Shown here piece by piece: positions 1 to 6,525 of a DNA stretch of 41,214 nucleotides; the stretch's first letter is position 1; every line of letters begins with the position of its first letter. Both the position numbers and the translations under genes were made by a program. The notes under the pieces were generated by a model. That model was not told where the DNA came from and ran no database searches. It worked only from the letters and a program-made list of their open reading frames with translations. Source of the DNA: WQXF01 sp031553615 (GTDB lineage Bacteria > Bacillota > Clostridia > Christensenellales > Aristaeellaceae); assembly GCA_031553615.1 (NCBI GenBank), contig JAVBLJ010000018.1, forward strand, positions 1 to 41,214. The letters are read 5' to 3'.

Positions 1-280
1 GAGGGGATGCGCAGAGAAGGATTCTCAAGGGGCCCGAGTTGAGGCCGCCCAGTGGGCGAAAAGCCGAAACGGCAGGCCAATGAGCGACAGAGCAGCCAAG
101 GGCTGCGACAATCGCGAATTGAGGGGACCGATAAGCCCTTGGGTCGCCTGTGAAGGCGAAATCCTCAGCCAAAAGGAAGTGTTTCGTGCCTTCGGGCACG
201 ACCAAAGGGCTTTGCGGTCGCCCTTTGGAATCCTTCGCGTGCCCATCCCTGCATGTTTATCAGTAAGTGATTTTGCCCCG
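1..280 (+). repeat. Dispersed MITE-like repeat, copy A (long form, cut by window edge)
   Basis: This copy has the same core as the other five: the GCAGAGAAGGATTC box, a first hairpin arm, a TCGCC/GGCGA mini-hairpin, then TCGTGCC/GGCACGA and CCAAAGGGC/GCCCTTTGG. The loop of its first hairpin is replaced by about 100 bp (roughly 30-130) that also occurs in copy F. Its right end, TTTTGCCCCG at 271-280, resembles the terminal repeat of copy D. The left end lies outside the window. The open frames through it differ between copies and look spurious. Confidence 0.75.
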
Positions 281-290
281 GTCTGAGCCC

Positions 291-516
291 CACGGCTAAA
301 GCATTTACAGAAAAACACATGAAAAGGGAAGAGGGGATGCGCAGAGAAGGATTCTCAAGGGCGAGCGATAGGCCCTTGAGTCGCCCGTGAGGGTGAAATC
401 CCCTTTGAAAGCAGGGGTTTCGTGCCTTCGGGCACGACCAAAGGGCTTTGCGGTCGCCCTTTGGAATCCTTCGCGCGCCCATCCCTGCATCATTATTCGT
501 AAATGCTTTTCCCCCG
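291..516 (+). repeat. Dispersed MITE-like repeat, copy B, with terminal inverted repeats and 10-bp target duplication
   Basis: The left end CACGGCTAAAGCATTTAC (291-308) is inverted at the right end GTAAATGCTTTTCCCCCG (499-516), with the inner 11 bp matching perfectly. The element is bracketed by a perfect 10-bp direct repeat, GTCTGAGCCC, at 281-290 and 517-526. Internally, the left arm (stem CTCAAGGGC/GCCCTTGAG) is an imperfect mirror image of the right arm (stem CCAAAGGGC/GCCCTTTGG), so the whole element is one large interrupted palindrome. No transposase is encoded, so mobilisation in trans is inferred. Confidence 0.82.
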
Positions 517-534
517 GTCTGAGCCCGGCGCGTC

Positions 535-564
535 TTGTGGATGCGCCGGGTTTCGTGGTATGCT
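535..564 (+). promoter_or_regulatory. Putative sigma-A promoter of rhaB
   Basis: TTGTGG (535-540) and TATGCT (559-564) are separated by 18 bp, and the -10 box lies about 40 bp upstream of the rhaB start. The promoter begins just outside the target duplication of repeat copy B. No obvious CRE or regulator operator was recognised. Confidence 0.4.
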
Positions 565-605
565 ACAGGTAATGTATTACTTCCGGCAAAAGAGGAGGAA
601 TGAAT

Positions 606-2111
606 ATGACCAACCCTGTGGCGCGTGCTGTGCTTGCCATCGACATTGGGGCATCCAGCGGGCGCGCGATTCTGGGCCACTTTGATGGCCAGAAGGTGAC
701 GCTGGAGGAGGTGCACCGCTTTACCAACGATGCGGTGCAGGTGGGCGATACCCTGTATTGGGACGTATTCCGGCTCTGGCACGAAATTCAGCAGGGCATC
801 CTGCGCGCGCGGGCAGTGACGGAGATCGCCGCCATCGGCATCGACACCTGGGGCGTGGACTTCGGGCTGCTCAACGCGCGCGGCGACCTTATCGAGCACC
901 CGGTGCACTACCGCGATCCGCGCACCGAGGGCGTGCCGGAGGAGGTGTACCGCGAGGTATCGGCGGCGGAGCTTTACCGGCGCACGGGGTTGCACGCGCT
1001 GCGCATCAATTCGCTGTTCCAGCTGCGCGCGCTCAAAAAGCGGCGTCCCGAGAGCCTCTCGAACGCCGCTACGCTGCTGTTTATGCCCGATCTGTTGGCC
1101 TATTTCCTTACCGGGGAGCGCGCTTGCGAGCACACCATCGCCTCCACCAGCCAATTGCTGCGCGCCGATAAACCCGAATGGGATTTTGAGCTCATCCGCG
1201 CGCTGGGCCTTCCCGAGCGCATCTTCCCGCGCGTGGTGCTGCCCGGAACGCCCTACGGCACCGTGAGGCCCGAGGTGGCCGAAGCGCTGGGCATCGGCAC
1301 CATCCCCGTGGTCGCCGTGGCTGCGCACGATACCGCATCGGCGGTTACCGCGGCGGGCGGCGGCGAGGTGGGCTCGCTGTTCCTCTCCTCGGGCACCTGG
1401 TCGCTCATGGGAACGCCCCAGGCCGCGCCCTGCCTGACCGATGCGGCGGCCGCGTTCAACCTGGCGAACGAAGCCGGGGTGGGCAGCGTGCTGCTGCTGC
1501 GCAACATCATGGGCATGTGGCTGGTGCAGGAATCGCGCCGCTGGTGGCAGCGCGACGGAGCGCAGGTCTCCTACCCCGATTTGGTGCGGGAGGCGATGGA
1601 GGGCACCGAGCCGTTTGCCGCGCTCATTTCGCCCAACGATCCCGATTTTGAAACGCCGGGCGACATGCCGGGCCGCATCGCCCGCGCGTGCGAGGCCTCC
1701 GGACAGGCTGCGCCCACCACGCGCGGCCAGCTGGTGCGCGGCATATATGAGAGCCTGGCGCTGCAATACCGGCTGACGGTGGCGCAGCTGCGCGCGGTCA
1801 CCGGCGGCGAATTCGCCATGCTGCACCTGGTGGGCGGCGGCGCGCAGGTGCAGTTGCTCTGCCAGATGACCGCCGATGCGCTGCGCATGCCGGTGCTCGC
1901 CGGGCCTGTGGAGGCCACCGCGCTGGGCAATCTGCTCATACAGCTGACGGGCCTGGGCGCGCTGCCCGATGCGCAGGCGCGCAAGGCCGTGCTGCAAGCC
2001 AGCGCCGGAGCCGAGCGCTACGAACCGCGCGAGGCTGAGGCTGCGGCGTTCGATGCCGCATACGAGAAATTTTTGCGGATTACCGGCCAGGCCGAGCCTG
2101 CCGGGAAGTGA
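606..2111 (+). CDS. rhaB: Rhamnulokinase
   Basis: This is a FGGY-family sugar kinase of 501 residues that would phosphorylate L-rhamnulose to L-rhamnulose-1-phosphate in the cytoplasm. Visible signatures are the N-terminal phosphate-binding DIGASSGR, the substrate-side GIDTWGVDFGLL and YRDPRT, the AHDTASAV and SSGTWSLMG segments, and the C-terminal adenosine-site GGGAQVQLL. These match rhamnulokinase better than xylulo- or glycerol kinase. The ATG at 606 was chosen because AGGAGG (593-598) sits 7 nt before it; the ATG at 600 lies too close to that site. No isomerase, aldolase or transporter for rhamnose is nearby, so the gene is isolated from its pathway here. Its 3' end overlaps the convergent gene at 2080-2682 by 32 bp. 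Confidence 0.93.
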   Translation: MTNPVARAVLAIDIGASSGRAILGHFDGQKVTLEEVHRFTNDAVQVGDTLYWDVFRLWHEIQQGILRARAVTEIAAIGIDTWGVDFGLLNARGDLIEHPVHYRDPRTEGVPEEVYREVSAAELYRRTGLHALRINSLFQLRALKKRRPESLSNAATLLFMPDLLAYFLTGERACEHTIASTSQLLRADKPEWDFELIRALGLPERIFPRVVLPGTPYGTVRPEVAEALGIGTIPVVAVAAHDTASAVTAAGGGEVGSLFLSSGTWSLMGTPQAAPCLTDAAAAFNLANEAGVGSVLLLRNIMGMWLVQESRRWWQRDGAQVSYPDLVREAMEGTEPFAALISPNDPDFETPGDMPGRIARACEASGQAAPTTRGQLVRGIYESLALQYRLTVAQLRAVTGGEFAMLHLVGGGAQVQLLCQMTADALRMPVLAGPVEATALGNLLIQLTGLGALPDAQARKAVLQASAGAERYEPREAEAAAFDAAYEKFLRITGQAEPAGK

Positions 2112-2682
2112 GCTGCGCGAGCGGGCGCGGCGGGGCGGTCGGGGTGCGGCGCGCGCCGTTCGGGGCGTGCCGCGCCCGTTCCTCTATGCCCAGCATGCGC
2201 AGGCCCTTGGCGCAGAGCGTGCGGCACCAACGATCCACGTAGCCCACCCGCGGCGCGATCTCATCCCAAATGAGGCCATCAATGTACCGCAGGCGCAGGA
2301 GGGTGCGCAGGTCAGGATCGGGCAGCGCTTCGAGCGCACGCTCCACGCGCTGCACGAGTTCGGTGTAGTGCTCAATCTTGGCCAGCCAATCGCGCTCTAG
2401 TTCATCGATATGGGCCACCGCCCGCGCTACCGGGTCGGCGGTTTGCGATCCGCGTGGGCTGGGCGAGAGCCGAACCGTGGCCGCGCTGGCCGAGAGTGCG
2501 CGCATATCTTCAATCCGCCGACGCAGCCCCGCGACCTCACGCGCATGGGCGGCGCACAGCTCCAGATCGTTTAATGTCAGCTTCGATGTTGGCTCGGAAG
2601 GTGACTCGGAAGGTGGCTCGGATGCCAGCTCCGATGCTAACTTCGTTATTGGCTTCGTTAAGGGTTTCGTTGTCGTTTGCAT
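2080..2682 (-). CDS. Phage-type regulator with sigma-region-4-like HTH (DUF1492/ArpU-like)
   Basis: This is a 200-residue protein. The first 35 residues are a low-complexity Ser/Thr/Pro/Glu/Lys tail made of near-repeats (SELASEPPSESPSE). A helical region follows, then a helix-turn-helix around residues 118-155 (LRLRYIDGLIWDEIAPRVGY) like the region-4 fold of small phage late-transcription activators. It probably binds DNA. The start is uncertain: a weak GAGGTG lies 9 nt upstream, and the tail may be an over-extension. It sits 30 bp behind the small zinc-knuckle gene on the same strand, and the pair looks like a prophage remnant. The C-terminal tail runs into the end of rhaB on the opposite strand. 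Family placement is from motif resemblance only. Confidence 0.6.
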   Translation of the reverse strand: MQTTTKPLTKPITKLASELASEPPSESPSEPTSKLTLNDLELCAAHAREVAGLRRRIEDMRALSASAATVRLSPSPRGSQTADPVARAVAHIDELERDWLAKIEHYTELVQRVERALEALPDPDLRTLLRLRYIDGLIWDEIAPRVGYVDRWCRTLCAKGLRMLGIEERARHAPNGARRTPTAPPRPLAQLTSRQARPGR

Positions 2683-2712
2683 TTGTTGTGCACCTCGTCC
2701 TCTGTTTGTCGG

Positions 2713-2844
2713 TTACGAACGGCAGGCGCCGTGTGGGCTGCCGGGCAGTATCGGGTTGCCACAACCCGGGCAGATCGGTAACTCGTCGGTATCATCCTCC
2801 CAGGGGCTGAGCGGACAGCCCTCGGGCACATAATCGCTGGACAC
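2713..2844 (-). CDS. Small zinc-knuckle protein (43 aa)
   Basis: A GTG start at 2844 is preceded by AAAGGAG with a 7-nt spacing and gives a 43-residue acidic protein. It contains a CPGCG knuckle at about residues 25-29 plus single cysteines at residues 10 and 41, so a small zinc-ribbon fold is plausible. It ends 30 bp before the phage-type regulator gene on the same strand, suggesting co-transcription. It is short enough to be missed by gene callers. Function is unknown; small CxxC proteins of this kind are frequent in phage and mobile-element gene sets. Confidence 0.6.
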   Translation of the reverse strand: MSSDYVPEGCPLSPWEDDTDELPICPGCGNPILPGSPHGACRS

Positions 2845-2876
2845 GGGAAATCTCCTTTCGGCTTGCCCATAACGTG

Positions 2877-2905
2877 TTTACAGGCAGGGCGTTCCATGGT
2901 ACAAT
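2877..2905 (+). promoter_or_regulatory. Sigma-A promoter of the secreted FxLYD-like protein gene
   Basis: TTTACA (2877-2882), a 17-bp spacer and TACAAT (2900-2905) lie about 60 bp before the gene at 2963. Both boxes match the vegetative consensus in five of six positions. Confidence 0.7.
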
Positions 2906-2962
2906 AACATCCAGAATCTACATATATACCGCGCGTGTAGAAACAAAAATAGGAGGAATATC

Positions 2963-3682
2963 ATGCGTAAATTTTTGCTGATCGCGCTGTGCGTGCTGCT
3001 GATGGTTCCCTCGCTGGCGTTCGCCGCGGGCAAGGCCACCATCGAGCAGGAGAAGGTCTACCTCTTCAAGGGTGAGTATTCCAGCTACACCTACGCCACC
3101 ACCTTCCTCGAAGTGGTGAACACCGGCGACAAGGCCATCGAGATGGATCAGGGCACCTTTGAAGTGTTCGACGCCAATGGCGATGTGATGGACGACACCA
3201 GCCTGTATAGCTTCTTCCCCAAGTTCGTGGAGCCCGGCGAGAGCTGCTACGTTTCCGCCTACATCATGCTCAGCGACAAGGAGCCCAAGGATGTGGATGA
3301 TTACAGCATTCAGGTTTCCAGCAAGAGCGCGAAGGTGTCGACCCAGTACCTGAAGGTGGTCGACGCGAAGCTGATTGAGGTTCCGTCCTACCCGGGTTCG
3401 GATCGCATGACCACCAAGCTCTCGATCGTGGTGGAAAACGACACCGCCGAGACCCTGTATGACATCAGCGCCGCTGCCGGTGCGTACGATGCCGATGGCA
3501 AGCTGCTGTTCTGCGTTTCCGGCAATGAAGATTTCGGCCTGCTGCCCGGCAGCCAAGCGGAATTCCGCCTCGACGTGGATGAGACCGCGACCGCCGCGCT
3601 CGACCAGGCGGCCGATCCGGATTCGGGCATGAGCTTGGTCAAGAACATCAAGGCCCTGGCTTTTGTGGATGCGGGATGGTAA
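2963..3682 (+). CDS. Secreted protein with FxLYD-like beta-sandwich repeats
   Basis: This is a 239-residue protein with a clear Sec signal peptide (MRKFLLIALCVLLMVPSLAFA, cleavage expected after AFA near residue 22) and no lipobox cysteine, so it should be secreted. The mature part appears to hold two related beta-sandwich units, at about residues 40-125 and 130-225. Each has the pattern of a conserved Asn-rich strand (VVNTGDKAIE; VVENDTAETLYD), FEVFDANG or GAYDADG, and an extracytoplasmic PGE/PGS turn, as in FxLYD-type domains. AGGAGG lies 7 nt before the ATG, and a strong promoter stands upstream. The gene is monocistronic. The biological role is not known. Confidence 0.7.
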   Translation: MRKFLLIALCVLLMVPSLAFAAGKATIEQEKVYLFKGEYSSYTYATTFLEVVNTGDKAIEMDQGTFEVFDANGDVMDDTSLYSFFPKFVEPGESCYVSAYIMLSDKEPKDVDDYSIQVSSKSAKVSTQYLKVVDAKLIEVPSYPGSDRMTTKLSIVVENDTAETLYDISAAAGAYDADGKLLFCVSGNEDFGLLPGSQAEFRLDVDETATAALDQAADPDSGMSLVKNIKALAFVDAGW

Positions 3683-4001
3683 AATGCGGCTAGCGCCGCC
3701 GAACGGACACGCTGAGGCGATTTCCGTTCGTTAGGAGGTGCGCGCTGAGGCGCGGCTCCCGCTGGTCGCTGGGGGAGGAATGTTTTCCTCCGCTCGGCCC
3801 TGCGGGGCTACGGCTTCGCTCCGCTCGCCCTCGTCTACGGAAAACTCCCCGCCCGCCCGGCAAAGCCGTGCGATACGAATTGATTCGAGGGGCTGCGGCC
3901 CCTCGAGCTCCCTTGGGGCGGCTCGCTTCGCTGGCCGCGGGCTCGCTTCGCGGGCTGCGGGCTCGCTTCGCTGGCCGTGGAGTTTTGGAATCGTGGTTTC
4001 T
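3683..4001. other. Gene-free, hairpin-dense GC-rich stretch
   Basis: No credible gene is present. Visible structure includes an inverted repeat CGAACGGA/TCCGTTCG (3700-3730), GGAGGAA/TTCCTCC near 3775-3792, CGAGGGGC/GCCCCTCG around 3889-3906, and a 20-bp tandem repeat. A terminator follows immediately. A structured non-coding RNA is possible but unproven. Confidence 0.4.
3921..3980. repeat. 20-bp tandem repeat, three units
   Basis: Three exact-length units begin at 3921, 3941 and 3961, each starting GCTCGCTTCGC and ending GG with a few substitutions. They lie just before the terminator hairpin at 4002. Confidence 0.8.
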
Positions 4002-4030
4002 GCGCTCCTGGAGACGGGAGCGCTTTTTTT
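4002..4030 (+). terminator. Rho-independent terminator
   Basis: The stem GCGCTCC/GGAGCGC is followed directly by eight T residues (4024-4030 and the preceding base). It is the first strong terminator downstream of the secreted-protein gene at 2963-3682, about 320 bp past its stop codon. Confidence 0.8.
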
Positions 4031-4122
4031 GTGCCGGGGGACGTGATGAAAACATCACGTTTGGGGGGAGAACTTGCTTTTGGTCGCGAAGAGGAGGGGA
4101 GATCGCGACTGGGAGCGGGAAC

Positions 4123-4151
4123 ATAGTAGCACATATGTTCGCATATGTCAA
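4123..4151 (-). promoter_or_regulatory. Orphan leftward promoter with a LexA-box-like spacer
   Basis: Read on the minus strand, TTGACA (4151-4146) and TACTAT (4128-4123) are 17 bp apart. The spacer region holds CGAACATATGTGCT (4141-4128), which matches the Firmicutes LexA (DinR) box CGAACATATGTTCG at 12 of 14 positions. A perfect palindrome, ACATATG/CATATGT, spans 4131-4148. No recognisable gene lies downstream on that strand. Confidence 0.4.
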
Positions 4152-4304
4152 CCTGTTGGGAGTGACATTTAAGCGCGTCTATAAGTTCCCCGACGGCACC
4201 GACGAACTGCGCGCGGAAAACCCAAGGTATCCGCCCCTGCGCATCGGGGACACAGCGAAACCCGGTCGGTACGCATACTGGGGGTCGCGGTGGCGTTTCA
4301 ATCC

Positions 4305-4370
4305 GATGTGGTGTAGGGATGTGGTGTAGGGATGGGACGTAGGGATTGGAATGTGGGAATGGGGATGTGG
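4305..4370 (+). repeat. Degenerate 13-bp G-rich tandem repeat
   Basis: Units start at 4305 and 4318 (identical, GATGTGGTGTAGG), then decay at 4331, 4344 and 4357. The repeat lies in the non-coding stretch ahead of the AT-rich oriC-like region. Confidence 0.65.
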
Positions 4371-4439
4371 GAATCGGAAGCAGGGACACGGCGTAGGGAG
4401 GGGCGTTGGGGAGGATCGGCGGAGGATATTGCGCAGCCT

Positions 4440-4787
4440 GCCGAACAGCGGAGCAATCTTTTACAGGTTTTCATGATTCTGTAAAAGACGATGCGAACGC
4501 CCAAGGTTCATTCAGCAGGTTGTGGGCGATTAACCACGCGAACACAATATGACGCGCGCTTCGCCAAAATAAAACAAAAAGAATTTTTGCATAAAAATGA
4601 GTAAAAAAGCGATGGATATACAGGGCATTGTGTATGCGGTGATCATAGTTACGTTTTCGATAAACGCAAGAATTGGTATGCCGTCACTCTGTGGATAACT
4701 ACAGATTGGCGCAAACGCGTTGCACAAGATTTGAACCCCGCACAAGCAAAACACGAAACCAGCGCATGTTCACAAGTGTTGCAGGCC
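4440..4787. other. oriC: Probable chromosomal replication origin (oriC) upstream of dnaA
   Basis: The gene-free DNA before dnaA abruptly becomes AT-rich (about 4560-4620, runs of A and T), as expected of an unwinding element. It contains one perfect DnaA box, TGTGGATAA (4690-4698, reverse of TTATCCACA), and weaker look-alikes such as TGTGTATGC near 4630. A 9-bp inverted repeat CTTTTACAG/CTGTAAAAG lies at 4458-4487. Only one consensus box is visible, so part of the origin could lie elsewhere. Confidence 0.55.
4690..4698 (-). promoter_or_regulatory. DnaA box
   Basis: TGTGGATAA is the exact complement of the consensus TTATCCACA. It is placed about 100 bp upstream of the dnaA promoter, where it could serve both origin firing and dnaA autoregulation. 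Confidence 0.7.
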
Positions 4788-4816
4788 TTGTAAATGCAAG
4801 GAATCTTTGCTATGAT
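4788..4816 (+). promoter_or_regulatory. Sigma-A promoter of dnaA
   Basis: TTGTAA (4788-4793), a 17-bp spacer and TATGAT (4811-4816) give an expected transcript start near 4823. That leaves a leader of about 240 nt before the chosen dnaA start. Confidence 0.65.
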
Positions 4817-4841
4817 AGGGACAGTTTCCGAGCGGACCCTG

Positions 4842-4871
4842 GCAAGGGGAGTAGCGCTCCCCCTGCTTTTT
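4842..4871 (+). terminator. Terminator-like hairpin in the dnaA leader (possible attenuator)
   Basis: A 10-bp stem with one mismatch (GCAAGGGGAG/CTCCCCCTGC, 5-nt loop) is followed by TTTTT and, 6 nt further on, by another T run. It lies only about 20 nt after the predicted dnaA transcript start and well before the gene, so it could limit dnaA transcription. Confidence 0.5.
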
Positions 4872-5063
4872 CTGTGCTTTTTTACGCAGGCCGATCCATG
4901 CGGATTCGCCCATGTTTCGATAGGAGGAGTTGCCTTGGCCATGACCCAGAATCCTCGGGGCGCTTTTCGCGCGCGTATGTATGCAGCGGCAACCTCGCCC
5001 TACGGGCCTGCGCCGAACGCTATGCAGGGGGCACAAGATGCAGTAATAGGAGGAACCCAAAGC

Positions 5064-6404
5064 ATGGCGCAACTCGATTTTCAGGCGATATGGATCCAGG
5101 CTACCACGCTGCTGCGCGAGGACATGCCCGACGTGTCCTACAAAACCTGGATTGAGTCCTCCCTCAAGCCCTTCGCGATGGCCGACGATACGCTCTACCT
5201 CGAAGCGGCTTCCGATTTCGTGCGCAAAACCATCCTGAGCCGCTATCAGGAGCTGCTGGTCAACGCAGTCAACGAGCAGTCGCCCCGCCGCCTGGGCATC
5301 GAATACCTTACCGCCCAGGAGCGTCTGGAGCGCTTTGGCCCGCTTGGGGTGCCCGGCGGCGCGCCCGGTCCGGCCTCCGCGCCCACCATGCTCAACGGCA
5401 AGTATACCTTCGATACCTTCGTGGTAGGCAACTCCAACCGCTTCGCCAAAGCGGCCTCGGTCGCCGTGGCCGAATCCCCGGGTGATGCGTACAATCCGCT
5501 GTTCATCTACGGCGGGGTCGGCCTGGGCAAGACCCACCTTATGCACGCCGTGGGCCACGAGATCGCCCGCCGCAACCCCGCCCTGCGCCAGCTCTACATC
5601 ACCTCCGAAAACTTCACCAACGAGCTGATCGCCGCCATCCAAAACAACAAAAACATCGAGTTCCGCAACCGCTTTCGCAATCTCGATCTGCTGATGATCG
5701 ACGATATCCAGTTCATCGGCGGCCGCGAAAGCACCCAGGAGGAATTCTTCCACACCTTCAACGCGCTCCATTCAGCGGGCAAGCAGATCGTCATCACGGC
5801 GGACAAGCCGCCGCACGAGATCGCGCGCATCGAGGAGCGCTTGCTCTCCCGCTTCCAGTGGGGCATGGTGGCCGACATCCAGCGCCCCGACCTGGAAACC
5901 CGCATCGCCATCCTGCGCAAGAAGGCGCTTTCCGAGGAGATCACCGTGGGCGACGACGTGCTGGAGGCCATCGCCACCCGCTCCGAATCCAACATCCGCG
6001 AGCTGGAGGGCTCCTTGGCGCGCATCGTCGCCTACGCCCACCTGGAGAATTGCCCCGTCAGCGTCGAGCTGGTTACCACGGCGCTTTCGACCATTCGCTC
6101 CGAGCCGCGCCGCATCTCCTGCGACATGGTGCAGAGCGCCGTCGCCACCTACTACAACCTGGAGGTGGGCGACCTGACCGGCCCCAAGCGCAACCGGGAG
6201 ATTATCGTGCCGCGCCAGGTGGCCATGTTTCTCACGCGCGAGCTCACCGACCTCTCGCTGCCCCGCATCGGTGATGCGTTTGGCAAGCGCGACCACACCA
6301 CCGTGATGCACTCCTGCGAAAAAATATCCAAGCTTGTCCAGGATAAGGACAAGATCACCAAGGAGATCGAGGACGTGCGCAAGACCCTGCACAACCGATC
6401 GTAG
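5064..6404 (+). CDS. dnaA: Chromosomal replication initiator DnaA
   Basis: This is a 446-residue AAA+ initiator that binds DnaA boxes and melts oriC. Domain I is at about residues 1-80, a short Pro/Gly/Ala linker at 92-108, and the AAA+ domain follows with Walker A GGVGLGKT (150-157) and Walker B LLMIDDIQF (about 209-217). The C-terminal DNA-binding domain ends with the signature GKRDHTTVMHSC. AGGAGG lies 10 nt before the ATG at 5064, and the resulting start (MAQLDFQAIW) is typical of the family. The frame stays open upstream, and a second good ribosome site (AGGAGG, 4922-4927) precedes an in-frame TTG at 4935 and ATG at 4941, so a form about 41-43 residues longer is possible. The usual neighbour dnaN is absent downstream. 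Confidence 0.97.
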   Translation: MAQLDFQAIWIQATTLLREDMPDVSYKTWIESSLKPFAMADDTLYLEAASDFVRKTILSRYQELLVNAVNEQSPRRLGIEYLTAQERLERFGPLGVPGGAPGPASAPTMLNGKYTFDTFVVGNSNRFAKAASVAVAESPGDAYNPLFIYGGVGLGKTHLMHAVGHEIARRNPALRQLYITSENFTNELIAAIQNNKNIEFRNRFRNLDLLMIDDIQFIGGRESTQEEFFHTFNALHSAGKQIVITADKPPHEIARIEERLLSRFQWGMVADIQRPDLETRIAILRKKALSEEITVGDDVLEAIATRSESNIRELEGSLARIVAYAHLENCPVSVELVTTALSTIRSEPRRISCDMVQSAVATYYNLEVGDLTGPKRNREIIVPRQVAMFLTRELTDLSLPRIGDAFGKRDHTTVMHSCEKISKLVQDKDKITKEIEDVRKTLHNRS

Positions 6405-6525
6405 ACCATGCCTTTCACAGGGAGCGCGCGGCGTGGACGCAGTGCGCTCCCTTGTGCATTTGTACGCGGAAAGGGCTGGCCGGGGGTTTGGCGCAACGAG
6501 GGGAGGGGGCGGCGGCTTGGTGCTC

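Noticed and set aside
25..493. Short open frames inside the dispersed repeats that encode similar peptides in several copies
   Set aside because: The similarity follows from the repeated DNA. Frames shift between copies, starts lack ribosome sites, and base changes preserve stems rather than codons.
165..1997. Long leftward open frame of 610 codons opposite rhaB
   Set aside because: It is the antisense shadow of a GC-rich gene, with His/Arg/Gly-rich low-complexity translation, and it runs through two repeat copies. It has no ribosome site and no recognisable domain.
2877..2905. Divergent overlapping promoter serving the leftward mini-gene
   Set aside because: The complement gives only weak boxes (TTGTAC and TGTAAA). 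The plus-strand reading explains the sequence much better.
3868..4329. Open frames on both strands in the 3.7-4.4 kb stretch
   Set aside because: They have low-complexity Arg/Ser/Pro content, run across a terminator and tandem repeats, and lack ribosome sites and domains. A fragment near 4136-4329 could be a gene relic, but nothing supports it.
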